64,000 nt of DNA. It comes from Gamsiella multidivaricata. Lineage: Eukaryota > Mortierellomycota > Mortierellomycetes > Mortierellales > Mortierellaceae. Positions 26,565 through 39,101 of this stretch are shown here, in pieces; within the stretch, counting starts at the first letter, position 1, and every line of letters begins with the position of its first letter. The DNA lies in contig NW_026251719.1 in the NCBI RefSeq assembly GCF_025024155.1, forward strand, positions 248,001 to 312,000. The letters run 5' to 3'. A program made the translations under genes and the position numbers. The notes under the pieces are model-generated. The model was not told where the DNA came from. It saw only the letters and a list, made by a program, of their open reading frames with translations, and did no database searches.

Positions 26565-29192
26565 TGAAAGGACATTATTAGTACCAGATAAAAAAAAAAA
26601 AGATAAAAAAAAAAAGAGATATTGATAGCAAGGACGATCAAGAACAACAGCAACAACAACATGAGGATGACTATCATTATCCTCAACGTCAACGATGGCT
26701 TTATATTTTTTTAAAAAAAGAAACCAACGACGAAAGACGCATTGACTTGAGCTGAGCGCATGAAGGGCTATATCTGGGATACATAATACGATTTTATCTG
26801 CTAATGCGTGGGTACTTTTACGTGTACGAACAAATACACCCTCAAATAAAAATAAAAATAAAACAAAATAAAACAAAAGCAAACGGTCTGTCTATAGGCG
26901 TCCTTGTTTTATTTTATTTTATTTTTTTTTATTTCTGGCGGTTCCCTGATCTTGTCACTCGGCTTCTCCACGTTTTTTTAATACCGGACTCTTATCTATT
27001 CATTGTCGGTGAGTTTCTAAAAAGAAAAAGAGGGAATCAACTATGCTGCGTGTGTAACTAATCAAGAACGTTTTTTTTTTTTTTTTTTTGAATTTCTATC
27101 ATGTCCTTTTTGCATGTTATGAAAGACAAAACGACTCCAGTTTAGGAAACCCGTAACGAGCACATCATATAGAAGACAAATAAACAACAGAGGACTTGAT
27201 TTGAAAAAAAAAAAAACCGCAGTTTGTTTGCTTGGCCATAGAAAATTCGCCTATGTGCCTCCATCTCTTTTTTTTTTTTTTTTTTTTTGGAATAAAAAAA
27301 AAAAGAAAAAAAGAGAGGGGTTAAAGAGATACGATAGACAAAACGGTATGACGAGTGAGTGTGCTAAAATATATTCGAAAATGCCCTATTTTGCGTTTAG
27401 TGCCAATAGATAATGAATGCTACATGTGGCATATAGGGGGGGGTGATGGTGGTGTCAGATTTTGAGTACGGACCATGGCATGGTTCCATGGCTCCTCGGA
27501 CGTTATTTATTAAAAAAGACAAGGAGAAACGATGGACGGCCTAAGGGCAGAAAGAACCAGAGAGAGAACGAGAGAGAGAGAGAGGGAAGGGAATGACATC
27601 GAGAGAGCCAAAAGATATTAAAAAATAAAAAAGCGCGATGTAAACAACGTGTTTAAAGAAGAGACGCGAACGAAAAAAAAGAAAAGAAAGAAGAGCATCT
27701 GCAGTATGAGACGAAGGGGTGGATAGTAATCTACTGTGCCTGAATATACATGAGCAGATGGACGCTTCTTTCTTCATTTGAGTGCAGCAGAAAAGGGAGT
27801 GCAGATCAGATCGAACTGTGGAGGGCGGGAGGGCGAAGGGCGAGAGTGGGGGTTGCGGGTGCGGGTAAGATATTATTATCATGACATTGACATCAATACC
27901 CGTTTGACAGACATGGGCGGGAAGGAGGAAGGACCAGTTTGCTGCAGGGTCATTCCAAGAAAAAGAAAGAAAGAAAAAAAACCCCTACTGGCCAGCGGGC
28001 GACCAGGATCTGGACCCCCCCCCCCCCCCCTCTCTCTCTCTCTCTCTCTTTCGCTGTACACTTTTCAGCCACAGCAGTGGACCAGTGATAGTCGAGGAAC
28101 TCGAAACAGGAGCGTGACCTTCTTCGATGACTGGTGCGAGTTCAACTCCAAGGTTCCTTGGGACCGGGGGGCCTGCGTTCTAATCGCACGCACACGTAAT
28201 ATACGACACACACACACACCCACACCCACACCCACACCCATACACACAACATTTTCGTATACACACGGACACACAATTGTGTAGGCAATCAACCACAAGA
28301 GTGTTTCTTTTCTTGTCCAGGGAAAAAAAAAACCCCCCCCCCCTTGACTGGGAGGACAAAGGGCTGGCTGACGAGAGGGGAGCGACGAAGAGAGGAACAT
28401 GGCTCCACTTTCTTTTTGTCAGCAGGGGAGGGAGGGGCACAAGGACAAGGAATCAACCAGGCCGAGAACAAGTAAGCTACGCTAGGCTGAAGTACTCTTG
28501 GGCTCAGTCTGCATAGACTCCACTTGACTCGATTTGGCTCGACACGGCGACAACACGTCTGGAAAATACAATAAAAAATAAAGCCAGGGCCTTTTTTTTA
28601 CTCTGTCGTTTTCTTATTCACCGTTTGGTGTTTGGTGTGTGTATGTGTGTATGTGTGTGTCAACAGCAATAAATTGAATAGACAGGTGTGTGTCTTTGAG
28701 ATAAACACACATGGGTATTCACTCCAATTCAATTGCGCCCAGTGTTTGCTCTGATTTATTTTATTGGCTCACTCTCCCTCATTCACTCTTTCTTTTTTTT
28801 CTACGTCCACACACCCAATAATCATTTCCCCCCCCCAGCTCGACTCCCTTTCCTCTTCCTTCCTTCTGTTCATAACTTTCCCTCTCTTTCTTTTCCTTCT
28901 CCCCTTCTTTCTCTCTCTCTCTCTCCTCTTTCTCTCTCTTCATATAAACCCTTTTTTTCCTTCTCCTTCACTTCATTCCCCGCAATTTCTTCCCTCCACA
29001 ATCCGGTCGCATGTGTGTCCTCGTCAGTTGAACTCCATCCCCGCACTCTTCCAATCTCGCACCCAATCTCAATCTCACACTCACACACACACTCACACTC
29101 ACACTCATACACATACACACACTCTCTCTCTCTTCCTCTCCTGCAAAGCGGCTTCTCTCTCCTTCTCCTTCTCCTTCTCTCGTCTCCCTTTC
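26565..29192. promoter_or_regulatory. Long repeat-rich upstream region of the IPT/ankyrin regulator
   Basis: About 2.6 kb without a credible gene. It holds T runs (27070–27089 and 27269–27288), AG/TC microsatellites near 27565 and 28030, a C14 tract running into (TC)n at about 28016–28050, CA and CACCCA repeats near 28207–28240, an A/C homopolymer junction near 28322–28343, and C/T- and CA-rich leader sequence immediately before the ATG. Open frames here reflect low-complexity sequence. It is most likely promoter plus a long 5' leader. Confidence 0.5.
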
Positions 29193-32100
29193 ATGAGTAA
29201 TAACACATACTACACCGGTGCTGGTGCAACCATGCAGCAGCAACAGCAGCAGCAGCAGTCTCTGGTGCAGCAGCAGCACCAGCTGAGGCTCGACCAGTTC
29301 CAATACGACCATCAGCGTCACCACCAGCACCAGAGCCAGCAGCTCGCCCCTGTTTCCATCGTCCCCCGTCCCCTGCCCTCCCAACAGCTCCCCTCACAGC
29401 AACAGCAACAGCAGCAGCAGCAGCAGCAGCAACATCCATCCTACACCAACAGCAATAGTGCCACTAGCAACATCACAGCTGCACCAGCACTAGCGTCATA
29501 CGACAACACCAATGTCTATGCTGCTAAACCCAACTGGGACGCTGCGCTCCTGGCTAGCCAACATAGCTCTGAAGATCCCATGGCCTTGACAATAGGACTG
29601 GACGGTGCCTTGGTTTCAATGGTGCCTCGTTGGGATTCATATGACCTGAACAGCCTGCCCTCAAATCACATCATCGATCCTCGCACCGCTGCAAAGCCTG
29701 TCGGCTCCATGCCAAGAGCGGTACCCGAATATCCGCAGCAGCAGCAGCAGCAACAGCAACAGCAGCAGCAGCAGGGACACGGACATCCCGCGGTCATGCT
29801 CCGACAGCCGCAGCGGCCATTTATGGGCCAGGGACAGAATCTTCAGGGTCCGCTGAGTTCGGAGAGCAGCGGCCTGCAGTCGTCCGCGCAACAGCACCAG
29901 CACCAGCAGCACCCATCCCCTCCGCTGCACCGTCAGCAACAGACACCGCCGCAGAATCTCTTCACAACCGACTATCTCTTCGATGCTCCCTCGCCCGTCC
30001 CAACCATGCCCTCCTTGGATCTCGGCATCGCCACCGTTCCCTCGCAACACTTCAGCTCGCCCCCACCCCTTCACATCCCCGAGTACATCCAGCAGAGCTG
30101 CTCACCAGACATGATGCCTATCAAGACCTCACCTGTTGATAACCACCTCGCATGGGGTAAGAACTCTATGCTCCGTTAAGCCCCTTTATTCATGACCACT
30201 ACGCCCACAAAAGAGCAAACATTCAGCTAACGGAGAAATACTGGTCCACCCTCCCGATGTTTGTCTCTCTTCCCCCCCCTCTCTCCCTCTCTTCCCGATC
30301 ATCTTCCTGGTGTGCTTATAAGACAACGCATAGTCTACATCGTATTTGTTCTCTAACCTCTTGTGTTCCTTGACACTTTCATTATAACGAATAGCACCCT
30401 GGGGCGATGCACACCCAGACGAGCAAGTTGCGTATGCCACACCGGCTCACACCCACACCAGCTTTGATGATAGTCCGAGAGTAAGTTATCTGATAAGTCT
30501 ATTGTATTTATACTTTATTGGCTCCTACAACCTTGTGCAAGACCCTGATCATTTTTCTACTCCACTACCTCTTGTAGGACGACTTTGAGTTTACTGGCAC
30601 CAAACACCTCAAGGTCTTTACTTCGTCCAAGAAGGACGACGACGGCGAGTTCCGCAAGGGCCAGCAGTTCTATCTCAATGTGCACCTGAACGAAGAAGAC
30701 CGCGACCGGTACCGCTACCTTCGCATCCCCACCGAGAACATTGTGCTGCCATGTAGGGCCGACTCGACCGGTCGTATCACCCTGAATGCGTCTGGAAAGC
30801 GAAGTGCCGATACAATGTCAACACCCACAAGCGCACAGGAAGAGGATGTGCTGTCCCTGAAACTAACCACATATTTGGAGCCCGAGCATCGTCCAGTCGT
30901 GCCCTGCGGTCGCTGCAAGGACAAGACACCCGAGATCCTGCGTTTCCATCCCGGTGTGAACGGCAAGCCCATGATTGACGAGAACGGCATGGTGACACTC
31001 CGTAACGGCCAGATCAAGCTGATTGCATCCGCCTGGTGTGCCAGCACGTCTCACCATCGCGGACCGGGTACGAAGTTCAGCTTTGAGATCGAACTCACCA
31101 GCATGGGACAGCTCAGCCACACCGGCCCGGCTCTTGTTTATCAGGGTCGTAGTGATGAGGTCGAGATCTATGCCAGCCATGGCCGAGACAAGGGCTCGCG
31201 GACCATGTCCAAGAGCGCAGACAAGTCTTCGTAAGTGCCTGTCCTCTTTATCCATTTTGGAGTAATTGCATTGAATAGGAATAAGGAACAACATGATGTT
31301 CATGTGACCGGGGTACTAATGAAACGTAAAAAAAACCATATGTTTTGTTTATTTCAGAAAATCGCAATCGCCGCCATTACACGAAAGTGGCAGTGCCGGT
31401 GGTCCACCCTCCCCCGCAAAGACGTCCAGTCCCCCAGGTTCGCCCGCGTCCAATGCAGCTCATCACTACGATACAGGCCCAGTCAAGAAGCGACGCGAGG
31501 AACCACCCATGACGCCGCCCTTGGTCGATACGGACTTGCCCCCGGTCATCAAGAGTCTCGAGCCCAGGAGTGGACCTATCTGTCAGGAGAACCATGTCAT
31601 CATCATTGGCCAGAACTTCTCGCGCGGCATGACCCCGATGTTCGGTCGCGAGTACGGCAAAGTGATCGACATCAACCCGTTCTACATCGAGTGCACGACC
31701 CCACGGTACCCCAAGACGGAGACCGTGCGCATCTGGATCCATCATCATGAGAACTTTTTGCCCTCGGACAAGACCTACGAGTTTACGAACGAGCAGGCAC
31801 AGAGTGAGCTGGAGCAGATGTTGAGGAACATGATCCAGTCGAATGGCGAACCCGGCGATGCCGCCTCGTATTTCAGTATGCTCGGACGTATCTCGGGCTT
31901 GCCCTCCTCTACCGATATCTCTGGACAGAGCCAGTCGAATGGATCGACGATGCTTCACAACTCTGTGCTACTGGGCTACCAGGCCGGAGTCGATATTTTG
32001 ATCGAAGAAGGTATCGAGCTGGACATTGAGGATGACTCTGGACTGACAGGTAATGAAACACAAGCGTGGAAGACCAACAACGAGATATGTGCACCAGAAT

Positions 32101-33849
32101 TGTCATTTGGACTATGTTGTGCTAATTGCCTTTATTCTATCTGTAACCCAAACAGCATTGGACTATGCGATCCATACCGATAACGTTGAGATCACCAGCA
32201 CCCTTCTCTATGCGGGCTCGATCGTGTCCTATGAGCGTCTCGACAAGCTGCCCTTGCGACCCTCGACTGCCATGGCGACGCTGCTTAAGGACGTTTGCGG
32301 CGTCGACCTTCCAATGACTGCAACGATTGTTGAAGTACCGGATGTGGTCGACCAGACGGAGGAAGAGACATTGACGTCTTCCATGGATGTCAACCGTATT
32401 ACAGACGGCATCTGCACTGTCCCCACCACAGGCACCTCGGGCATCGAGACCATCTCGGAGGAGGTCGAGCCAGAGGACTCGACCGAGCCCGAGTCCCATG
32501 TGGATCCTCTCACGACCATGTCGGCTAGCGAAGAGCCATTGACGGTTCCCTCGATGGACTCATCCCCACCAGCGGTTTCCTCATCAAGGGCTATCCAGAC
32601 GCGCCCGATGCCCGACAGAAGCTCACGGCCCATGTCTATCAACACTGTCTCGACACAGTCCACGGGCATGGTCTCGCTGGCGCATACAATGTCGACGATG
32701 GCACCATCGGCCACGTCATCGATGATGTCGCGATCTACGCAGATGGGTGTCCGTCCAGGGAACCATGGTACGAAGGGTGGTCAAGAGAACATTTGGCAAT
32801 GTGCCAAGAAGGGAAACCTTGCGCTTGTGAAGTATCACCTGGATAAGGAACCGACCTTGATCAACACGCCCTGGAAATTCGATGGACGCTCTGTCTTGAG
32901 CAGTGCTTGCGCCTCCAGTCAACCACAGGAACTGGTCGAGTTTTTGGTCCAGCGTGGGGCGCAGGTCAATTCTGCGGATTCGTTCTACAAGCGAACGGCG
33001 CTGCATGTGCTTTGTGAGGAAGGTGGACTCTGCCAGGATGATTGGCGGATTGCGGTCTCTCAGGCGGATCTGGAGGCGAATGAGCAGGACGTGCTCGCGG
33101 CGATGCGATTCCTGCTCGACCGCGGAGCACCTGTCGATGCCAAGAACCATTGGAAGGAGACGGCGTTGATGCGGTTGTTTGCAGGACGTGACTGTCCGTT
33201 GATGGTGCAGGAGCTGTACAGTCGAGGTGCGGATTCGAGACTGAAGAGTTCCAAGGATGTGTACCCACATGGGACAGCACTCAGCTACGCGGCCTTCTTT
33301 GGAAGGATCCGTTCGCTTCGGTGGATGATTGAGAACGATCTGATGTTGAACGATGAGTCGAATATCAAGGATGCGATTCGATGGGCCAAATCCTCCAAGG
33401 GCGAGTCGTCTCTGGGAGGATCCCAGGCATCAGTAGTCCAGAGTGTGAGCGCGGTCAGGAGAAAGGAGGAGCGCAAAGCGGAGGCGATCCGACTGCTGGA
33501 GAGCTGGTTGGGTGAGAGTGGTCAGGCGAAGCGGAAGGCGTTGGCAAAGAAGATTGTGGAGGAGCAGGCGGAGGGTTGGTGGAGACGTATGAGTGGAATT
33601 GTTGTTGAGGATGCGATCAAGACTGGAGCTGGAGCTGGAGCTGGTGGCGACCATGAGTCCTCGTCCTCGTCCTCGTCCCAGGGCAACAACAGCAACCACA
33701 GCAACTTGAAGATGCCTGCAGAGATGAAACCACTTTGGAAGAGCGTGCAGACACTGTCGGAGGGTCTTGCCTCGAGCCCGGATCAGACTTCGAGTTCGAG
33801 CGGTCGAGCCAAGTGGAATCCGTTGACGATGCTCCGAAAGGGAACATAG
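29193..33849 (+). CDS. Spt23/Mga2-like transcription regulator (polyQ, IPT/TIG, ankyrin repeats)
   Basis: Spt23 and Mga2 are yeast transcription activators that control fatty-acid desaturase genes. Five exons close in phase: 29193–30156, 30395–30480, 30578–31230, 31358–32049 and 32156–33849, giving 1362 residues. Residues 1–320 are polyQ-rich and disordered. Residues about 350–560 form a beta-rich domain with PCGRCKDKTPEILRF and a SAWCASTSHH block, like the region before the IPT domain in Spt23/Mga2. A basic patch (PVKKRREE) precedes the IPT/TIG domain (about 625–715; VIKSLEPRSGPICQENHVII). Ankyrin-like repeats follow at about 770–840 and 1010–1160 (GRSVLSSACAS, KRTALHVLCEEGG, KETALMRLF). Yeast Mga2/Spt23 end in a membrane helix that allows processing from the ER. 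Here the C-terminus is Ser/Gly-rich and hydrophilic with no such helix. It may act as a soluble factor, or the tail may be misread. The domain order is clear; the exact orthology is less so. Confidence 0.85.
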
Positions 33850-35069
33850 GGCGGGGAAAGAAAAAAAAATATTATAATTATTATTACATGAAGATACCCG
33901 ACATGGAGCATCAGACGCGCTTTTTTTTTTTTTCCTCTCAGACACGATCTCAGTCTTTTTTTTTTCTTTCTTTCTTTTCTTCTCCCCACTCTTGCCATCT
34001 CTAGTTATCTATTGTTCATATATGTAGTTTTTTTTTTCTTTATTTATTTTTTTCAGGATGACCCTGCGTCTCTATCCTGGCCGGCATAAAAAAAAATGTA
34101 CTTTTAAAAAAAAAAAACTCAACGGTGCAAAAAAAGCCTTCTTCACCGCGTGTCCTTCCCTTATTTTTTCATTTATTCATTCATTCCCGCAAAAAGGGGG
34201 GGAGTTAGTTGCAGTTTGTTCCTGCATGAAGGTCATTTAAAAATCGGGTTCATTCTGAACAAACCTTACGCCCTTTGCTGAGAAACGAGAGGGGGGAAAG
34301 AGAGAGAGAGAAAAAAAAAGTGAGGGGGACTGGGTTGGATAGCAAAGGGGGGAGAAGCTGAGTACCACCACTGAATTACGAGGCCCTGTTTTGCATGAGC
34401 ATGAGCAGCAGCATTGGATCCGAGCCGGGCAAAAATTGAACAATTGCTGGGATGGGAGTAGGGAGTTTTGGGTCGTACGAAGCTCGCTCTCGGACCCTTC
34501 AAAAAGAAAAACCCTAAAAACGAAAAAAAAAAAAAAAAAAAAAAAGGTGACAAGGAAGCGAGCAGAAATGCGCGTGGGAATGGGGGTGTTTTGTGGCATC
34601 CATCGATGTGGCCCGTTGTTGACCACAAAAGAAAATAAGGAAAAAAAAAAAAAGAATGCGGTAGATCATTTTTGAGAGCATGGGCAGCAGGAGGAGCAGG
34701 AGCAGGAGGAGGAGGATGATGATAATGATCATGATAATGATGACTGACTCGGAAATTGCTGTCCTCCCCCCAATACTCCGGGGCGGCATCTTCATACTTC
34801 CGCTTTTCTTCCATCTCTGCCTGTACTCACCAACATCCCTCTCTTTCTTTCTTTCTCTCTTTCTCTCTCTCTCCTTTCCTTTCCCTTAATACATAAAGTC
34901 CATTCAATCCTATCCATCCACCTCCCCCTGCTTTTTCTCTGCTCTCACAACAGTCGACATCATCGACATCATCGACATCATCGACAACCCCTTCTACACC
35001 TTTTATCAAACCTCCATCCGGAAAAGGGACGAGAAACGAGATATAATAAAAAAAAATAGTATAAAAAAA
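33850..35069. other. Intergenic region with homopolymers, leader of the Mcp1-like gene
   Basis: About 1.2 kb without a credible gene. It holds many short A/T runs, a 23-nt A run at 34523–34545, a TCTTTC-rich pyrimidine tract (about 34845–34890) and a near-perfect ATCATCGAC repeat (about 34958–34986). The sequence just before the ATG at 35070 is A-rich (ATAATAAAAAAAA), a common context for fungal starts. The open frames on the minus strand (34237–34814) are low complexity only. Confidence 0.5.
34957..34987. repeat. 9-bp tandem repeat, unit ATCATCGAC
   Basis: Three to four consecutive copies of a 9-bp unit lie in the presumed 5' leader of the Mcp1-like gene, about 90 bp before its ATG. Confidence 0.75.
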
Positions 35070-36626
35070 ATGATGTCCTCGAACACCGACAGCACCAGAG
35101 CTGTCACCCCTCCTCCAGAGCCCTATAACGTCTGGTCAGACAGCGATCCTGCGGGCGAGCCTTCCAGGACTTCCAAGGAGCACAAGAAGGAGAAGGAGGA
35201 AGGAGAACTCAGCATGGAGGAACTGATCCGAATCGAAGAAGCCGCGGGTGGTGGCAATGGTGGTAGTGGTCACGATGGACCAGGCTTCCATCTCAGTGCG
35301 ACCAGTGACAACGGCTCGACTTCGCGATATAGTGCACAGACGATCCGACAGAAAAAGGGTCGGCGATTAGTTTCGTCCATGGGATCGTCTTCGCCCTCGT
35401 CTTCGTCTTCTTCTTCTTCCTCGTCCTCGTTCGTGATGAATTTCGAGAATTTTGAGGCGGAGGAAACAGTTCCTGAGAAGAAGGAAGGCGCCACAGCAAC
35501 AGCAACAACAACAACACCAGCACCAGCTCCAGCAGGAGGAGCTCGGGATGTGGCCATATCCAAGGCTACCACGGTCGTCGCCTCATCGTCCACGTATAAC
35601 GGTGGAGGGGGTTTCCCGTCCGTGGGGTTGTATCAGAGGTTGGGACGGGCGCAGGCATATTCTGCAATGGCGTTTGGGGCGTTTGGGTTCATCCATTTGG
35701 TGCCGCCGGTGCTGGCGTCCGTGGGCGGGATCGATTTGGCGAACAAGGCCCTCATCTGGGGACGCGTTTATTATCAGGTACAAAGCGGGAGGGAGAAAAA
35801 AAAAAAAAAAAAAGATCTTGAATTGAGGCGTGCTTCTGATCGACAGATACGTTATGCTTCTGCCGTTTGACACTTTTTTTTTGCTTTTGTTTTTTCCTAT
35901 GAATTCGCGATGGAAATATAGACTTATGGGATCGAACAAGTCCTAGTATATGGATCGCTGGCTGTCCATCTCGGGACTGGACTCTGCAGGGCGATTGTGA
36001 GGTTCGTCTGGAAGGTCAAGGGTTCATCGTCCACGTCCACAGAGAAGAGAGGCTTGAAAACCATTACCACGACGACGACAAGTACCACTACCACCACCAA
36101 GACCTCGACCTCATCATTATCATCATCATCCGCGCCTTCAGAATCCACATCAGCATCATCCACAGTCATGTCCTCTTCCAGCAACAGTAACAAGGGCGGA
36201 AGCGGAAGCGGATCTGCTCCGGGCTTGTTCCCGTATCATCGGTTGGTCGGCTGGCTCCTGGTACCCTTCGTTCTTGCGCATACGTACCAGATGCGAGTGG
36301 TTCCTGTGAAGGTATTCGGGGACTCGGCCATGGTCGATTACTCATTCATCGCGTTCTTACATCGGATGAAGCAGCCGGCGCCGTATGTGCTGTTGGTCGG
36401 GCTCATGGCCTACCATATGTTTGGAGGCGGACCTGTTGCGTTCAATAGAGCGTTGCCAAAGTCGAGCGAGAGACGGGTGAAGGCCCAGGAATTGATCCGG
36501 TCGAGGAAGGCGCGTGCGGTGGCTGCGGGAGTGATCTCGACAGTCGCTTTGGTGGGCGCTTATAGGATCATGAGGGTCGAGGGGGCGATACCTATGACGA
36601 AGTTGTATCGATCGTTGTTGGTTTGA
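35070..36626 (+). CDS. MCP1: Mcp1-like mitochondrial outer-membrane protein
   Basis: Yeast Mcp1 (Mdm10-complementing protein) is a multi-pass mitochondrial outer-membrane protein that suppresses defects of the ER–mitochondria tether and works with Vps13 in lipid exchange. Two exons, 35070–35777 and 35922–36626, join in phase 0 (donor GTACAA, acceptor TATAG) and give 470 residues. The N-terminal half is Ser/Pro/Gly-rich and disordered. Hydrophobic segments with conserved histidines follow: SAMAFGAFGFIHLVPPVLASV, EQVLVYGSLAVHLGTGLCRA, LVGWLLVPFVLAHTYQMRVVP, YVLLVGLMAYHMFGG and a last one near RAVAAGVISTVALVGAYRIM. A Ser/Thr-rich insert (about residues 268–320) separates the second and third helices. 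The family call rests on helix and histidine pattern, so moderate confidence. Most of the intron is an A run. Confidence 0.72.
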
Positions 36627-37329
36627 AAGGACCCCCGGTTGGTTAGTTGGTTGGTTGGTTGGGTTTGCCCCTGGATCGGAATCTTTGACTATGAATATGA
36701 AAGTCAGCTCCCTCCCTCCCCAAGTTCAGCCCACAAAATGAAGGTATAGAACGGACCCTTTCGATGGTCGTGTTCTTGTTGGGGGTTTCAATTGTCCATT
36801 TAGTTCCAACGGTTTCCATATCGGAACACTCCACACAGCATATTTCATTTCCCTCAATAAACACAGGGCCCTGTAAGTTTTGGTTTGGCCAACCCAAGAG
36901 CAACCACTTGCACGCTCATGATGGTCTTGGAATTGGTAGTAAGCGTGTGCCGGGAGGGCGCCAATCGCCTCCTTGACCAAGGCTACTAGAAAAAAATAAA
37001 AAAAGAGAAAGTATTTGACGACCTTCACTCAGGTTATGAGAGTTATGGACGGTGCCACATGATAAGTTTGTCAATTGGTAAGTAACGATGCGTCCGGACA
37101 TAGTACTGGAGACAGAGACGACATGCTCTATGCGAGAATAATAATAGTCTAATAGTGTGTGTTGCCTGCCAAGTATTGACGTGACAGCTCTTTGCTGAGG
37201 AATAAATAAAATTAACAGCAGTTTTCTGCATCTCACTTTCTCTCGCTTTCTCTCGACTTTCTTTTCTTTTGAACACAATCGACTGTTACATCGCTACCAT
37301 CGTCCCATCGCTACCATCGTCTCATCGCT
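36627..37329. other. Spacer between the Mcp1-like and FAM50 genes
   Basis: A GGTT/TTGG repeat (about 36638–36661) follows the Mcp1-like stop codon. The rest is unremarkable; a CGCTACCATCGTC motif repeats just before the FAM50 start (about 37290–37330). No gene is seen. Confidence 0.45.
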
Positions 37330-38748
37330 ATGGCTGAATACAAAGGTACACCCACACTTCATCGCAAAGGACAGTTATCAGGAAGACATCTTTGCATGCA
37401 TTCGACCTTGCAGTCCTTCTCCATTCAATTGACAACAACAACAACAACAAAAAACTGAATTCTTCCTTGACTCTCCTGAACAACTCTAGGTTCTTCGCAG
37501 GAAGGTGCTCGCCACCAAAAACTCGAAAAGCAACGCGAGAGGATGATGAGCGAGTTTGAGCAGCAGCGGGCTCAAATCACCAGGGATAACGAGGTCAAGG
37601 TCTCGTCGGACAAATTCGTGGTCCAGAACGACAATGTCGAGGAGGCGCTCAAAAAGTCGACGATCGGTCTGGTGCATTTGAAGGATTTCCGAAAGGTGCG
37701 ACAGGAGCTCGAGGAACTGAAGAAGCGGGAGGCGGCAAAGACGAACCAGCTGTAAGTGCGCATGCGAAAGATATAAATGCTGCGGATATATATTTTTTAA
37801 CATGGGTCCTTTGGCAATTGATGTAACTGAAACTGTCCGTTTTTTTTTCTAATGCATGGAACAAATAGGCAAGAAAAGGTCGTCAAGAAAAAGACGAAAA
37901 AGACGATTTCGAAACTGTCATTCGCAGATGATGAAGAGGAGGAAGGGGGACAGGGCGATCAGGATGATAAACCGAACAAGAAGCGGGCGGGAAGCGATGA
38001 TAACGACAGCCAAGAAGGAGACTCACCCAACAAAGATTCACCCCCTACATCAAAGAAATCAAAATTTGGCAAGGACCCCAATATCGATACGAGTTTCTTA
38101 CCGGACCGTGAACGTGAGGAGCAGGAGCGGATGGCACGGGAGGAGCTGAGGCAGGAGTGGCTGAAGAAGCAGGAAGCAATCAAAAAGGAGACGATCCAGA
38201 TCACATATTCGTATTGGGATGGCTCAGGACATCGCAAGGAGGTCGAGGTAAGGCGATCTATCTATCTGGATGTTTATTTTGTTGTTGCGTTTTTTTTTTG
38301 TGCCCATGAACATGGTTCTTGAACTGACAACCATTCTATGACATTTCCCTTTTCCGATTTACGCTCGGATTTGATATGATAGTGCAAGAAAGGAGACACG
38401 ATTGCTCAGTTCCTGGAAAAGTGTCGGCAACAGTTCCAACAGTTGCGGGGCGTGAGCATCGACAATATGATGTATGTGAAAGAGGATCTGATTATCCCTC
38501 ATCACTATACGTTCTACGACTTTATCATCAACAAGGCCCGTGGAAAGTCTGGACCACTATTCAGCTTTGATGTGCACGAGGATATTCGACTGACGAACGA
38601 TGCGAATGTGGAAAAGGATGAGTCGCACGCGGGAAAGGTTGTGGAACGGACGTATTATGAACGCAATAAGCATATCTTCCCGTTATCGCGGTTCGAGATC
38701 TATGACCCCGAGAAATCGTATGGAAAGTACTCCATCAAGGGAAAATAA
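37330..38748 (+). CDS. FAM50: FAM50 / XAP5 family nuclear protein
   Basis: XAP5/FAM50 proteins are conserved nuclear factors linked to transcription and splicing. Four exons close in phase: 37330–37345, 37490–37751, 37869–38247 and 38383–38748, giving 340 residues. The first coding exon is only 16 nt. The N-terminus has the family-typical basic and coiled-coil stretch ([47 protein letters not shown]), then a Lys/acidic region with nuclear-localisation-like patches ([26 protein letters not shown]). The C-terminal XAP5 domain is well preserved: [67 protein letters not shown] and [20 protein letters not shown]. Length equals the animal proteins. Identification is secure; the molecular role in this fungus is not known. 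Confidence 0.94.
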
Positions 38749-39101
38749 GCGGGGAAAAGGCGCCGAAAAAGGATCGACAGTCAGGATCAGGAAAGAGAGA
38801 AAATAAAGCTGCTCTATTTCCCCGTCTCTTGATTATCTCTCTTCTTGTGTTTGGGGTAGCCATACATCTTGAGTGAGGGGGTTTTTTTTTGTCCTTGCTC
38901 CAGCAGAAAGTAAATTCTACTTCGCCCGCTATTTACTTCTTTCGGGCTCCCCCCCCCTGTACATGTACCATTCATCGTCACGTGGTTATAGAAGGAGAGA
39001 AGGAAATCTGCCCTGAAATAAATAAGGTTATTTTAATCCGTGCAAGTGTGTTTCCCCGCGATACCTCCACTCAAATTCATTTCACATCCCCACCATCATC
39101 C
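38749..39101. promoter_or_regulatory. Short spacer upstream of ureF
   Basis: About 350 bp holds the 3' flank of the FAM50 gene, including an AAAATAAAG poly(A)-signal-like sequence near 38799, and the upstream region of ureF. The reading frame of ureF is open upstream to about 38889, but the first in-frame ATG with a plausible context is at 39102. Confidence 0.4.

Noticed and set aside
28153..28195. A tRNA-like sequence (GGTTCC… with flanking G-rich stretch)
   Set aside because: No cloverleaf could be paired by eye and the A and B boxes do not fit.
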